DNA from: Dugong dugon
Taxonomy: Eukaryota > Chordata > Mammalia > Sirenia > Dugongidae
Length of the DNA: 64,000 nt
Reading direction: 5' to 3'
Assembly (NCBI GenBank): GCA_030035585.1
Contig: CM057474.1
Span: 3,962,501-4,026,500, forward strand
Made by a program: the position numbers and the translations under genes. Under the pieces are notes generated by a model. It had not been told where the DNA came from. It ran no database searches and saw only the letters and a program-made list of their open reading frames with translations. Positions 43,846-56,328 of this stretch are shown here, piece after piece. Position 1 is the first letter of the stretch; each line of letters opens with the position of its first letter.

Positions 43846-45667
43846 AAAGAGTCTCCATGACAAAGTTCTCGCTAGAGCAGTAAGGCAAGAGAAAGAAATA
43901 AAGGGCATCCAAATTGGTAATGAAGAAGTTAAACTCTCCCTGTTTGCAGATGATATGATACTATACATAGAAAACCCTAAAGACTCCACGAGAAATTTAC
44001 TGGAACTAATAGAAAGATTCAGCAGAGTAGCAGGATACAAGATAAACATTCAAAAATCAGTTGGATTCCTATACACCAGTAAAGAGAACGATGAAAAGGA
44101 GATCAGGAAATCAATACCATTTTCAATAGCCCCTAAAAAGATAAAATACTTAGGAATAAATCTGACCAGGAATATAAAAGACCTATACAAAGAAAACTAC
44201 AAAACACTGCTGCATGAAACCCAAAGGGATCTACATAAATGGAAAAACATACCATGCTCATGGATAGGCAGACTCAACATTGTGAAAATGGCAATTCTAC
44301 CTAAAGCAATTTACAAATACAATGCAATTCCGATACAAATACCAACAACATTCTTCAAAGAGATGGAAAAACTAATTATTAACTTTATATGGAAAGGGAA
44401 GAAACCCCGAATAAGTAAAGCACTACTGAAGAAGAAGAATAAACTTGGAGGACTCACACTACCTGACTTGAGAACCTACTATACAGCTACAGTACTCAAA
44501 ACAGCCTGGTACTGGTACAACAACAGAGACATTGACCAATGGAACAGAATTGAGAACTCAGATGTAAATCCATCCACCTACGGTCACCTGATTTTTGACA
44601 AGGGCCCAAAATACATCAAATGGGGAAAAGACAGTCTTTTTAACAAATGGTGCTGGCAAAACTGGATATCCATTTGTAGAAAAATGAAACAGGACCCATA
44701 CCTCACACCATATACAAAAACTACTTCAAAATGGATCAAAGACCTGAATATAAAGCCTCAAACTATAAAATTCATAGAAGAAAAAATAGGACCAACACTT
44801 CAGACCTTAATACATGGCATTAACAGGATACAAACCATAAACATCAACACAAAAAACCCAACAGATAAACTAGATAATTGGGATCTTCTAAAAATCAAAC
44901 ATCTATGCTCGTCAAAAGATTTCACCAAAAGAGTTAAAAGAGAACCTACAGACTGGGAAAAAATTTTTGGACAGTACAAGTCAGACAAAGGTCTAATCTC
45001 CATAATCTACAAGAAAATCCAACACCTCTACAACAAAAAGACAACCAATCCTATCAAAAAATGGGCAAAGGAAATGAACAGACACTTCACCAAGGAAGAC
45101 ATTCAAATGGCCAACAGACACATGAGGAAATGCTCGCGATCACTAGCCATTAGAGAAATGCAAATTAAAACCACAATGAGATACCATCTCACCCCGGCAT
45201 TACTGGCACGAATCAAAAACACTGGAAATAACAAATGTTGGAGGGGCTGCGGGGAGACGGGAACTCTTATACACTGCTGGTGGGAATGCAAAATGATACA
45301 GCCATTTTGGAAAATGATATGGCGTTTCCTCAGAAAGCTAGAAATAGACGTACCATTCGATCCAGCAATCCCACTCCTAGGAATATATCCTAGAGAAGTA
45401 AGAGTCATCACTCGAATAGACATATGCACACCTATGTTCATGGCAGCATTATTCACAATAGCAAAACGATGGAAACAACCTCGATGCCCATCAACAGACG
45501 AATGGATACACAAACTATGGTACATACACACAATGGAGTACTATGCAACGAGAAAGAACAATGAATCGGTGAACCATCTCATAACATGGATGAAACTGGA
45601 GGACATCATGCTGAGTGAAATAAGTCAATCACAAAAGGACAAATATTGTATGAGACCTCTATTGTAA
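43778..45667 (+). CDS. L1 ORF2 carboxyl part (RT core end to Zn knuckle), open
   Basis: A 629-codon open frame. The first 28 codons are host flank; L1 sequence starts at residue 29 (VLARAVRQ). The RT active-site box LFADD is at residues 55-59, followed by thumb and C-terminal domain and a Cys-rich motif C487-x3-C491-x7-H499-x4-C504. The endonuclease and the amino side of RT are absent, so it cannot be a functional ORF2p. The upstream ATG is fortuitous. Open over all retained L1 codons, as expected for a recent insert. Confidence 0.9.
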   Translation: MVVVCDSSQRRAHSFLPSPPPSLKSLHDKVLARAVRQEKEIKGIQIGNEEVKLSLFADDMILYIENPKDSTRNLLELIERFSRVAGYKINIQKSVGFLYTSKENDEKEIRKSIPFSIAPKKIKYLGINLTRNIKDLYKENYKTLLHETQRDLHKWKNIPCSWIGRLNIVKMAILPKAIYKYNAIPIQIPTTFFKEMEKLIINFIWKGKKPRISKALLKKKNKLGGLTLPDLRTYYTATVLKTAWYWYNNRDIDQWNRIENSDVNPSTYGHLIFDKGPKYIKWGKDSLFNKWCWQNWISICRKMKQDPYLTPYTKTTSKWIKDLNIKPQTIKFIEEKIGPTLQTLIHGINRIQTININTKNPTDKLDNWDLLKIKHLCSSKDFTKRVKREPTDWEKIFGQYKSDKGLISIIYKKIQHLYNKKTTNPIKKWAKEMNRHFTKEDIQMANRHMRKCSRSLAIREMQIKTTMRYHLTPALLARIKNTGNNKCWRGCGETGTLIHCWWECKMIQPFWKMIWRFLRKLEIDVPFDPAIPLLGIYPREVRVITRIDICTPMFMAALFTIAKRWKQPRCPSTDEWIHKLWYIHTMEYYATRKNNESVNHLITWMKLEDIMLSEISQSQKDKYCMRPLL

Positions 45668-47169
45668 AAACCCATGAAAAAATTCACATGCAAAATGTAA
45701 CAATCCTTGTTGGTTACCAGGGATGGGGGGGGGGGGAATACTAAATAGGTAATAGGTAAGTGGTAACTTGGGTGAGAGATGAGATAGTACATAGTACAGG
45801 GGAAACTAACACAACCTGCACAAGGAAAGGTCATGGAGGCCCTATAGACACATCCAAACCCCCCGAGGGACTGAGTTGTTGGACGGAGGGCTCTGGGGAC
45901 CATGATCTCGGGGAACATCTAGCTCAATTGGCATGACACCACTTATAAAGATAATGCTCTACATTCTACCTTGGCGAGTAGTGTCTGGGGTCTTAAAAGC
46001 CTATGAGCGGCCATCTAAGATACTCCACTGATCTCATCCCTTCGGGAACAAGGGAGAACGAAGAGAACAGGATACAAGGAAAAGATTAGTCCGAAGGACT
46101 AATGGTCCACAGCTACCAAGGCCTCCACGGGACTGAGCCCAGTACAGCTGGATGGTGCCCGGCTACCACCAATGACTCCTCTGACCAGGATCACAACAGA
46201 GGGTTCTGGGCAGAGCTGGAGTAGGATGTAGAGTATAATTTTAACTCCCAAAAAAAAAAAAAAAAAAAGAAGACCAGATATACTGGCCTAAAGAATACTA
46301 GAGAAACCTCGAGAGCGTGGCCCCCAGACACCCTTTCAGCTCAGAGGGGAAGTTACCTTCAAGGTTCGATATTAAGCCTGGGAATGGACACCCCAGTAAA
46401 ACTAAATGGGACTAACGATGTACAGGAGTCCGGTGACAAGGGCCAGAAGGCAGAGGGAGAGTAGGAAACTGATGATAAGGAACACAAATTGAATAAGGAC
46501 ACTGTCGATGTATTGTGAGATTGTTGACCACTGCTATAGGGCAACATTTGTAGTAACTATTAAATGGGAGGCTGTTTTGTCCTGTAAGCCTTCATCTTGG
46601 GCAAGAATGGCAGCACAATTGGAAGAGCATAGTCAATATCACTTAAATGTGTAAGTAAAAAGTTTTGAAATGGTGTTTAAATAAAATATAAATAAATAAA
46701 TAAATAAACAAATGAGACTAAAGAGGTACAATAGTCCACTGACAAGGTCCAGAAGACAGAAGGGGACAAGGAAGCCCCCTGGTGATAGGGAACACAAGGT
46801 GGAGTAAGGATATTCTTGATGTGCTGTGAGATTGTTAACCATTGTCATAGGGCAACATGTATAGTAACTGTTAAATGAAAAACTATTTTTTCTGTAAGCC
46901 TTCATCTTAAGTGAGAATAACAGCACAGTTGGAAGAGCGTAGTCAATGTCACTGAACTGTGAATGTAGAAATTTTTGAAACGGTGTATCTTTGGCCATCT
47001 GTAATTTTCATCAAAAAAAAAGGTTGAGAATTTAGAGGCTTAATACGTTGTGGGGTTGTTAACCAATGTCAAAAAACAACATGTGTACTACTATTTCATG
47101 AGAAACTATGTGCTCTGTAAGCTTTCACCTGAAGTACAATAAAATATATATTAAAAAAAAAAAAAAAAA
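43863..47169 (+). mobile_element. young 5'-truncated L1 with perfect target duplication
   Basis: Exact 17-bp duplication aaagagtctccatgaca at 43846-43862 and 47170-47186. Contains the ORF2 end (to 45667), a long 3' UTR (G run near 45726-45738; related tail blocks at about 46370-46680, 46705-46995 and 47020-47150), AATAAA at 47138-47143, and a poly(A) of about 20. Shares its 3' UTR almost base for base with 6588-7726. All signs point to a recent insertion. Confidence 0.96.
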
Positions 47170-47245
47170 AAAGAGTCTCCATGACAGAACCCCTCAATCC
47201 CACGGTGACTCTAACAGTCCATGAGCTGGCGCTTTGTGAAAGACT

Positions 47246-47890
47246 TTTGTTTCAATTGTGGTAAATACATGTAACATTTTCCATTTAGCCATTTTTAAGT
47301 GTAAATGCAGCATCATTAATTACATTCACCATGCTGTGCCACCATCACCACCGTCTGGTTCCAAAACTTTTCATCACCCCACATAGAAACTCTGTACCCC
47401 GTAAGTGGTAACACTCCCTCTTCTCCCCTCCCACAGCTCCCAGTGACCTGTCTGCATATGCTTGTCTGTTCCAGATAGTTCACACAAGTGGACCATACAG
47501 TATTTGTCCTTTTATGTCTTATTTCATTCAGCGTAATGTTTTCAAGGTTCATCCACATTGTAGCATCTATTAGAACTACAGTCCTTTTTATGGATGAATG
47601 ATATTCCATTGTATGTTTATACCATATTCTATTTATCCATCATCTGTTGATGGACACTTGGACTGTTTCCAAGATTTGGCTATTGTGAATGCTGCTGCCA
47701 TGAGCATTGGTGTACAAGTATCTGCTCGGATCCCTGCTTTCAGTTCTCTTGAGTATACACCTAGGAGTGGAATTGCTGTGTCATATGGTAATTCTATATT
47801 TAACTTTTTGAGGAACCACCAAACTATTTTCCACAGCAGCTGCACCATGTGACATTCTCACCAGTAATGCACCAGCCTTCCAGTTTCTTT
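47246..47890 (-). mobile_element. L1 (L1MA/MB-like) 3' end and ORF2 tail
   Basis: 'aattgtggtaaatacatgta', 'tgtgccaccatcaccaccgt', 'ccatcatctgttgatggaca', 'ggagtggaattgctgtgtca' in order. Short repeat aaagact at 47239-47245 and 47891-47897 may be its duplication. Confidence 0.8.
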
Positions 47891-47897
47891 AAAGACT

Positions 47898-48966
47898 GAA
47901 GAAATCACCTTCAGTGTGCTTCCTGTCACCATTGGATGAGGAGTCAGGCATATTCTAGCCTGCTAGAGACTTCTCTCAGCTGCTGTAGAGAAGATGGAGA
48001 CTGGCATCAATCCTATAGGGCCGACGGTGCCATAAGGCATTCTCTTCAGTGGTTCCCCTTTATCCACATGCGTATTTATCTCTTCAAAGAATTATAATAG
48101 ATGAATTGGATACAGTTTGCTCTTGCAGACATCATGTCCTTTGCTTACTGTTCTGTGACCCCATGCCTTTTAATTTCACCAGCATAGAAGGTAAAAATAT
48201 GACAATAATTGATGCTTCCCACAATCCCCTGGGAGCCTTTCTTATAAAACAGTCCCATTGGTGTTCTGCCTGCCCTTCCGCACAGGTCCATTTAAAGACA
48301 GGTTATATACTTTGGGTTCCACAAGTTCTAAAGTTTCTTTGAAATAGTGAGTTTTTAACTTGCCAGAGGCTATGGATCAAAATCAGGGGATCCACTGACC
48401 CACTGAAATGACATACAAAATTTTATGTGTATGATATATACGTGTTTCTTTCCTGATACAAAGTTTACACCTGCCCTGCCATTTATAGTGGGTTTCTCTA
48501 TTCTTATTTAATGTGACAAAAACTCATTAGCCCCAATATCTGTAAGGCTACCACCATTCACCTGTCTTGCCATTGCTCCTCCCATCACCACCATTGAGAC
48601 TGTTGTCAACCACTGTCTTCCCTACTGACACTGAGCTGCAGTCTCTGACATCTGTCACTAGCAGGCTACAGCATGCACAGCGCCCAGGCTAATTTGAATT
48701 GTGGCAGGAAGTACACTAGGAGCCGCCAGTGGGTGGTGCCAGGAAGCGTTATGTTACTCAAGATTTGGGATCCTGGGTCTGCCATGCAGTGCACCCCAAG
48801 CTCACCTGCTGCCATCCTGACCCACTTTGTACAAGGGTTGTCACTGGTCTCAGCCTGGTGGTATTCCAGCCTCCCAGGGGAACTAGTGCCCTCGGCTAAA
48901 CTGCAACTCACATGTCTGGCACCCTACTCAATGGCCTAATTACCACCAACCTCCTTCCCTAGCAGA
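47898..48966. other. single-copy DNA
   Basis: No gene or repeat recognised. Confidence 0.45.
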
Positions 48967-49185
48967 GTAGGTAAAAACACATACTGTGACGCCCGGTTGC
49001 CTGGGTGGGAATCCAAGCTCCGACACTTTCTTTACCTCTCTGTATTTCAGTTTCCTCATCCCTAAAAACGGGGATAATAGTAGTACTGACGTCAAATATT
49101 TAATGTGAGGATTAACCGAGTGAGTGAATGTCAAGGCTTCCAACGGTGCTTGGCACATAGTAAAAGCTGTATAAAAGTTGACTAT
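48967..49185 (+). repeat. MIR SINE
   Basis: 'tttcagtttcctcatcccta', 'aacggggataatagtagtac', 'gtgcttggcacatagtaaaa' in MIR order. Confidence 0.68.
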
Positions 49186-50180
49186 TATGATATATTTAAT
49201 GAGGTAGATTTCACTATGTATCTGACCAGATAGGACTATACTCAAGGAGTTATAAAGGTACCTCCTTGGCAGATATTGGAGTGGTCCTTGAACAGCTCTG
49301 GAGACAGGAAGTCTTCCAGATGCTTCACCTAACTTGACCGTCTTATTCCTCTGCACCACGAAAGCAAGGGTCACCCGGGCCTGGTGATGAGGAACACAGA
49401 GACAGAGTGCTGCTTCTCACAGTCTGCATCTCAGGGAAACTGGTGAAAGTCTCCAGCCTGGGGATTTTTGAAGTTTTCCTGAAAGAAATGAGATCCCACA
49501 TTGAATCGCATAATCGCCGGAAGGACTAACACTCGTGGTGGGCATGGGCATGCACACCACTCGGACCTCTTCAAGAGAGCCTGCTGCCCACCTTCAGATC
49601 CGAGGTGGCCCCTAAGGCCGTGCTCGCTGGGGCTTCCCACGAGTGACTTACTGCAGTGCAGTGCCAGAGCCAGGCCATTCTGCCGCCACTGGGTTCCTCA
49701 AGGGGGCAGTGTCGCTCAGAACGCCCCATCAGCTCGGGCTGACACTTTCTCAGAACCGGCCCATGTCATCCTTCCTTTCTCAGTCCTTTCTCACAGGCAT
49801 CAGACGTGCAGGGCGGCGGCAGGCTCTCCCTGCCTTCTGGTGCTCCACCCACATTGCCCTCCACAGGTGTCTTCCCGGTAATTCTCTTGCACAGCCAATT
49901 CCATCATGGTGTCTGCTTCCTGGAGGGCTCATACGGACACAGCAGTTAGTAGTACCTCTCTGAACTTTAGAAGTTTTACCTTCCTGCAAAGGAAAGCAGG
50001 TGCTTATTTCTGCTGTGCTAGCAGACCCTTTCTAGAAATGACACACAGCACACAAAAGAAATGTTCATGAAGTTAGTGACTGGTCATACTTAAACATGCC
50101 TTTTTTTCTCCATATTTTTGTAATTATTTTAATTAGATGATTTTCCCATCAAGTTTCAGATCCAGACTGTAGTCGGTATG
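49186..50180. other. single-copy or unassigned repeat DNA
   Basis: 49380-49940 is GC-rich and has the wording of an old medium-reiteration repeat ('tctcttgcacagcc', 'tgtctgcttcctggagggct'), but I cannot name it. Open frames here overlap on both strands and are not taken as genes. Confidence 0.35.
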
Positions 50181-50500
50181 CTTGGTAATTCCTTATTATA
50201 AACTCATGGGTTCATTTCAAGTCTGTGGAAAGGCACTTTCCTAAGCCTCGTAATGATTAAGGAAAAAACGAAAGGAGACAGAGAGGTTACTGCGGTGCTG
50301 TTGACTAATAGTGGCTGATTTGCATGTGAAATATTTACAACCTCATAATAGCATAGCATTGATACATCGAATGGGTAATTCCAGCATAGTTTAATCAATG
50401 TGCCATTACAGTAAGTGCCCCTGTAATCTGACGCTGCACTAGTGTGACAACCTAAACCGTGAAAAATTACCAACAGAGTTGGAAATTGCTATTTATACCT
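50181..50500. promoter_or_regulatory. candidate conserved non-coding element with octamer
   Basis: Repeat-free. Contains an octamer ATTTGCAT (50318-50325) and homeobox-like words ('tttaatcaatgtgccattac'). Dense non-repetitive wording suggests an enhancer-like element. No alignment was possible, so this is inference. Confidence 0.3.
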
Positions 50501-50937
50501 CATAGCTAGACAGTTGTTTTCAGTGTTGCTTTTTACATTAAATATCAGTTTCAACATCCTAGGCTTATGAGCCGTTTATATTGTTTTTAAAAGAAATGCG
50601 AAATAATAGTCTTGATGCTTTGCCTTCCCTGAGCTGTAGACTGCACTTGGCTTTAGCCTAAGCCCTGCTGGGCATTGCTAACCTTGTATTCATCCACCTG
50701 TTCTTACAGGAAACTGGATATGCCCTGGCCAGTAGCCACCCGCCGTGTTACTGATCTCTTGTTATGCCCAGCAGTAACCTTTGCATTGCGCTTCTGACTG
50801 TATCAGATTCGTCTGCTTGTTCCTTTGCGGAAGTCACGTTCCTTTCTGAAGTCTTGTGCACAGAGTAGAAGAGGCTGAATCTGTAATCGTTCAGCCTTTG
50901 GATGTTAAATAAACAGGTTTGATTTCATAGTCCTTAC
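50501..50937. other. single-copy DNA
   Basis: No gene or repeat recognised. Confidence 0.45.
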
Positions 50938-50947
50938 GTTTGTTGTT

Positions 50948-51120
50948 GAGAGCCCTGGTGGCTCCTTGGTTAAGAGCTCAGCTGCTGACCAAAAGGTTGA
51001 CAGTTCAAGTCCACCATCTGTGCCTTGGAAACCCTATAGGGTGGTTTTACTCTGCGCTATAGGGTCGTTCTGAGTCATAATTAACTCGATGGCAATAGGT
51101 TTGGTTTTTCGGTTTGGTAT
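50948..51120 (+). mobile_element. AfroSINE
   Basis: Duplication gtttgttgtt at 50938-50947 and 51121-51130. Head gagagccctggtggctcctt, tail 'tctgagtcataattaactcg'. Confidence 0.92.
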
Positions 51121-51130
51121 GTTTGTTGTT

Positions 51131-51985
51131 ATGAACAAATTTAAAGAATGATACCTACACTGAAGATCCAAATTGATTTGTTGTCACATAATAGCTGTTT
51201 GAATTGATGGAAACATATATCAATAATATGGTTAAAATAGAAACGGAAGAATCCACGAAGCGAAAGTTTAGTAACATTGGGTATGTATCAGAATCACCCA
51301 GAGAGCAATACAGAATGCTCCACTCCTTTCCAAGGATCTGGACGTTCCAAGTGCCTCGTATAGATTGTTGACAAGTTGTGGGGCAAGGAATTCAGCCTAA
51401 AGCAATACTTTGCACATGGTAGGTATTATTAAATTGAGGCTGGCTTGAATTATATTAATAGTAGATTATCCCCAGTAAAAGGTAACTCCACAATACACAC
51501 CTTAGGAAGGAGAACCACTGTCTGGCTCATTGACCTGAGACAACTGACTTAACATGAGGATAAACTGGTTCACGTCTAGCCTGTGAAAGTAAAGAAAAAT
51601 ATTAGAATAAACCCAAACATCATGTTGGGCCATATGAAATTGCTGCTTTTGTAGATTAAAAAAAAAAAAAGACTGAATATCAGTAATTTCATATGGCTCA
51701 ACCAAACAGCATAAAACAGGTATTGGTGTAGGGGTTGGAGTTGGGCATATGAGTTGAATTAAAATGTTAATAATTCTAAATATTTTAAGCATGTTAGAAG
51801 AATTGTATTTAAAGAAAACCCATAGAGAATCCTTTTGAAAGCAAAATGCTCCTTCGTAATATGAATAATAGGCCCGTAATTTAATCCATTTTTTGTCAGC
51901 TTGATTTTTGTTATATTCTCATTAATATGAAATAACCCATATATATAAAAGGGATTATTTTCATTATAAGATAATTTTTAATGTA
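51131..51985. other. mostly single-copy DNA
   Basis: 51270-51420 has faint hAT/MER-like wording ('tgtatcagaatcacccagag'). A strong hairpin lies at 51624-51702, listed separately. Nothing else recognised. Confidence 0.4.
51624..51702. other. 22-bp hairpin, miRNA-precursor-sized
   Basis: Arms 51624-51645 and 51681-51702 match at 20 of 22 positions; read as plus-strand RNA the two others are G-U, so all 22 can pair. Loop 35 nt, with an A run. May be a small palindromic transposon or a pre-miRNA-like fold; no expression evidence. Confidence 0.4.
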
Positions 51986-51989
51986 TTTG

Positions 51990-52106
51990 TTGTTAGGTGC
52001 CATCGAGTCAGTTCCAGCTCATAGCGACCCTACAGGACAGAGTAGAACTGCCCATAGGGTTTCCAAGGAGCGACTCAGGCTCTTAACCACTGCGCAACCA
52101 GGGGTC
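51990..52106 (-). mobile_element. AfroSINE, internally deleted
   Basis: Tail 'gttaggtgccatcgagtcag' and head 'cttaaccactgcgcaaccag' are present, but roughly the middle of the tRNA-like half between 'tccaaggagc' and 'ctcttaacc' is missing. Confidence 0.85.
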
Positions 52107-52454
52107 CATGTTGTTGTTGTTGTTTTTGTAGTACAGGAAAAATGAAATGGGAAATTAAAATGAGTTACATTTAATTTACACATATACATATAATTATAAA
52201 GAACCACACGTATGCCCTAAATTAAAAACAATAGACAGTTACGAAAACAACATTAATGTGTGGTGTGAACACCCCGTTGGGCCACTGGACTAGAGCAGGC
52301 CTGATTGACTTAGAAAGTTACCACAGTGTTGGCATTTGTAAAATGGGGCAGTAATATCAACCTTCTTGTGGCATCTTAAAGTATCCTATTTAAAGTATGT
52401 AGCATCATAAATGCTCAATAAATATTAAGCTGTATTATTAGAAAGAAGATGTAG

Positions 52455-53138
52455 TTTTTTATATGTAATTTTATTTATCGTTGTTGAGAATATACACAGC
52501 AAAACATACGCCAATTCAGCAGTTTCTGTGTGTACCATTTAGTGACATGGATTACTTTCTTTGAGTTGTACAACCATTGTCACCCTCCTTTTCTGAGTTG
52601 TTCCTCCCCTGTTAAAAATTCACTGTCCCCCAAGGTTCCTATCTAACCTTTTGAGTTGTTGTTGTCAATTTGATCCCATATAGTTCTTAAAAGAGCATAA
52701 TGCTCAAGGCAGACTTTTTTCACTAGCTAAGCTAGTATTCTTTGGTTTTAAGAATATTTCAGGGTATATTTTTGGTTTAAAGTTTAAAGATTATCTCAGG
52801 GCAACAGTTCCAGGGGTTCGTCCAACCTTCGTGGCTCCAGGAAGTCTGTAGTCCATGAGAATTTGAAATTCTATTCTGCATTTTCCCCCTTTTGATCAGG
52901 ATTCTTCTATGGAATCTTTGATCAAAACATTCAGTAATGGTAGCCAGGCACCATCCAGTTCTTCTGGTCTCATATCAAAGGAGGCAGTTGTTCATGGAGA
53001 CAATCAGCCACACGTTCCATATCCAACTCTTATTCCTGACCCTCCTTCTTCCTCTGTTGTTCCAGGCTTATAGAGACCAATTGTTGTGCCTTGGATGGCC
53101 ACTTGTAAGACCCCAGGCAGAAGATGCAATTATTTGAA
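52455..53138 (-). mobile_element. old L1 3' UTR
   Basis: 'gagaatatacacagcaaaac', 'gtagccaggcaccatccagt', 'ggatggccacttgtaagacc' follow the lineage L1 3' UTR order in diverged form. No clear target duplication. Confidence 0.68.
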
Positions 53139-53188
53139 TTGCTGTATTTTTTTTTTTTCTTAAAGCCAAATCCAGAATTTAAGCAGCT

Positions 53189-53566
53189 TGTTGGCTGCCA
53201 TCGAGTTAGCTCCAAATCACAGTGACTTCACGTGTAAAAGAACAAAACGTTGTCTGGTCCTGTGCCATCCTCACGACCATTTGTATGTTTGAGTCTGTTA
53301 TGGTGATTGTGTCAACCCTCTCACTGAAGGTTTGTTGATCCTCCACTTACAAGAATGATGGCCTTTTCTAGCAATTGGTCTTTGCTGATGATGTGTCCAA
53401 AATAAGCATTTCAGAGTCTCACCATCCTTGCTTCTAAGGAACTTCCTGGTTGTATTTCTTCTATAACTGATTTGTTTGTTCTTTTGGCAGTCCACAATAC
53501 ATTCAGTATTGTTCACCCACACTACAGTTCGAATGCATCAATTCTTCTTTTCTGTTTTCCTTGTTC
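53189..53566 (-). mobile_element. RTE LINE 3' fragment
   Basis: 'tgccatcgagttagctccaa', 'ctggtcctgtgccatcctca', 'gctgatgatgtgtccaaaat', 'gcttctaaggaacttcctgg' are the same order as 15588-15960. The frame is broken. An AfroSINE inserted at its right edge. Confidence 0.82.
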
Positions 53567-53578
53567 ATTAAGTGGTTT

Positions 53579-53748
53579 GCCGTTGCGTCTAGTCGATTCT
53601 GACCCCATGTGATAGAGCAGAACTGCCCCCATAGGGTTTCCTAAGCTGTAAATCTTTATGGAAGCAGACTGCCACATCTTTTCTCCCACGGAGCAGCTGG
53701 TAGGTTTGAACTGCTGACCTTTGGGTTAGCAGCCAAGCTCTTAACCAT
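53579..53748 (-). mobile_element. AfroSINE with perfect duplication
   Basis: Exact attaagtggttt at 53567-53578 and 53749-53760. Tail 'gccgttgcgtctagtcgatt', head 'agcagccaagctcttaacca'. Confidence 0.92.
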
Positions 53749-53760
53749 ATTAAGTGGTTT

Positions 53761-54940
53761 AAAGGGGATTAATTCAGTCTACATCACTTACCAGCTTGGC
53801 CCCCTCATCACAGCATAAAACAGTGGAGGCATCAGTCCTGAGATGGATGTATCCAGAAGTGGCTAAGATCTGCAGGCAGGTCCCAGACAGGTTGGACATG
53901 AAATAAGCCAAAATTAAAAGATAAAAAGATACACTAAAAAGTTCCAAATTCCGTTGCAGCCTAGAGCATGAGAGAGAATTAACCCACCTGACCCGAATCT
54001 GACAGTTCTCCTCTGCCCGACCTGAGTGGAGAGCAGGGCCCTTCCTTCAGATGTTTGCAATACACTGTACTAATGGTCTCTGTAGCTCTTTATCCAAGGG
54101 CAAGACATCTCCCCTTCTTGCTCCTGGGAAACACCTGTTAGGGGTGGCTGGTTTGGGACCAAACGGGAAAAATACAACTGTAACTCCTCGCCCATGTTTG
54201 GGTCTGTTGCCAACATAATAATGTTACTATTGCAGGTAAGAGACTCAGCAGGAATAAAATTTCTTTAACTTTTTTTTTTTTTTTTTTAATCTAGGGAGAA
54301 AATATCTTATTTTTCTTACATTGGCAAAGCAGAAAACACTGAATTTGTTTTCTCCAACAAATCCTTATGAAATAACTATTATCACCATAAAATGTAGCTG
54401 GCAGTTCTTCATATTATTGAGGTTTAAAATGGATTTGAGGGCTCCAAGCAATGACATAATTAACCCCACCAATAAGTCTGGAATGATCTGACTTGGACAG
54501 CAATGTAAGAGTGAGAGATGCAATTTTGATTACAGTTTTCTCCTTGAGGATAACTGTGAACATTTATCAGGCAGACTGTTAAGCTACATACTCCCTAAAT
54601 GACACAGAGCACTTCAGCCCCATTAGCCTGGGCTCACTGCCCCTGCAGTCAGACCACACTGCTCCCCAAGACTCTGGGACTGACTGGCAGACAGCCTGGA
54701 CAGACAGCCGCCTGCCCAGATGCAGCCCAGACATTTCGATGACCTCGCTTTGGCTGTTGCTGGGCAGTAGGCAGATGCTTAGCAGGGTAGAGAGAAGCAA
54801 GGACTTTGCCGTCCCAGACAGCCAGGAAGAAGAAAGAGGCTCGCTACCCCTGGGCAAGAGCCAAGGTCCAGGCTACAGTCACCCCCACTCCCTTCATCTC
54901 CTCCCCCTGCACAGAGAAACACATATACTCACGGAGACGT
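53761..54940. other. single-copy DNA
   Basis: No gene or repeat recognised. T run at 54270-54287. A minus frame 54579-54857 begins like a leader peptide but has no other support. Confidence 0.4.
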
Positions 54941-54962
54941 GTGCACAGATACAGACACACAC

Positions 54963-55142
54963 AGGAGCCCTGGTGGCACAATGTAAGCACTCTGCTGCTA
55001 ACCGAAAGAAAGGTTGGTAGTTCAAACCTGCCCAGCAGCTCCACAGGAGAAGAGACCTGGCCATCTGCTCCCATAAAGATGACAGCCTACTCTCTCCCAT
55101 GGGATCGCTATGAGTTGGAATTGACTCGATGGCACGCAACAA
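54963..55142 (+). mobile_element. AfroSINE in CA-rich low-complexity DNA
   Basis: Head ggagccctggtggcacaatg, tail 'tatgagttggaattgactcg'. Both sides carry CA/GA-rich sequence (54900-54962 and 55143-55240), so the exact duplication is unclear. Confidence 0.88.
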
Positions 55143-55240
55143 TAGAAACAGAGACCCAGAGAGACATGGAGATAGGCACACACATACAAACACTCACACA
55201 GATGTGTGCACAGAGACAGACACACTATCAAAAGCACTTA

Positions 55241-56136
55241 AAGAATGTGGCATGTTCCCCTCTGGTCTTTTTCCTCACGTACAGCCTAAGTAGCTGCCCC
55301 AGAAGAGGGCGCTCACGTGCGCACGCTGGGCTTGGCGTTGAAGAGATTTAAGGCCCTCCCGAGACTCCCGGGAGAATATCTTGGCTGTAATCAAAAGCTC
55401 CAAACCTACAAAGCGAAAAGGCCATCTAGGGATATTGACAATTCTTCCCTGAGCTGTGCTTCTCAGCCTGCTCACATCAAGAAATCCATCTAATCACACA
55501 GAATTGTTTTCAGGGGATTTGAAACTTATTATTTAATAATGTTGTTATTGCTGACATTCTAGAGTTCAGTGACCAGTCTGTGAGCCTTTGTGAATAGAGA
55601 AGAATTTCCACAGACACTGGAACAAAATCAATTTTGCATGGGCAGGCCAACATTTTTTAAGGCCAGTAAAAAAAATACTCATGTGCATGATTTATTTAAT
55701 CACTGACTTTTTGAGGAATTGGTTCCCACAAGGGGAACTGCAGAAGCTGCCAAGCCTAATAAGCTGAGGCCGCGAGAGCAGAGAACCACTGCAGGAGAAG
55801 CTGTTCAGATTTGCTTTCTGTTCTTCCCCTGCCACCTTCATTATTTAATGCTTATCTGTCCAAAAAACATTCACGAAGAACTTAGCCTAAGCAAGGTTTT
55901 GTGCTAGACCTGGGAATACAGAGATGAGGACCCAGACCTGGAAGACCAGGGGGAGACAAGGGGGGCCCATAAGCAATCCAAACAGCAGAGTAGAGGCAGG
56001 TGACACAGCTGGGAGGGTGTCGGGAAGCTTCCCATGAGCGAGACTGAGCTGACTGGAAGGATGAGTCAGATTAGGTCAGGTGGGAAGAGGAGGAAGCTGT
56101 CCAAGCATGGGGTAGAGTCGGCGCAAAGGTGTGTAG
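55241..56136. other. single-copy DNA with faint L2
   Basis: 55880-55960 resembles reverse L2 ('gttttgtgctagacctggga'). Otherwise nothing recognised. Confidence 0.4.
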
Positions 56137-56328
56137 TTCCTGGATGGTGAAAATGGTTAGCATGCTTGGCTGCTAACTGAAAGGTTGGGGTCCACCCATA
56201 GGCACCTCAGAAGAAAGGCCTGGCACTCTACTTCCAAAAAATCAGCCATTGGAAACCCTGAGGAGCACAGTTCTATTCTGACACACGGGGTCGCCATGAG
56301 TTGGAGTGGATCCACAGAAACTGGTGGT
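56137..56328 (+). mobile_element. AfroSINE
   Basis: 'ttggctgctaactgaaaggt', 'aaggcctggcactctacttc', 'ggggtcgccatgagttggag'. Longer-body type, diverged. Confidence 0.82.

Noticed and set aside
44800-45531. Minus-strand frames opposite L1 ORF2
   Set aside because: Antisense shadows of the open L1 ORF2; they reappear opposite every ORF2 copy.
54579-54857. Minus frame starting with a leader-like hydrophobic stretch
   Set aside because: No domain, splice or neighbour support, and one isolated hydrophobic run is expected by chance.
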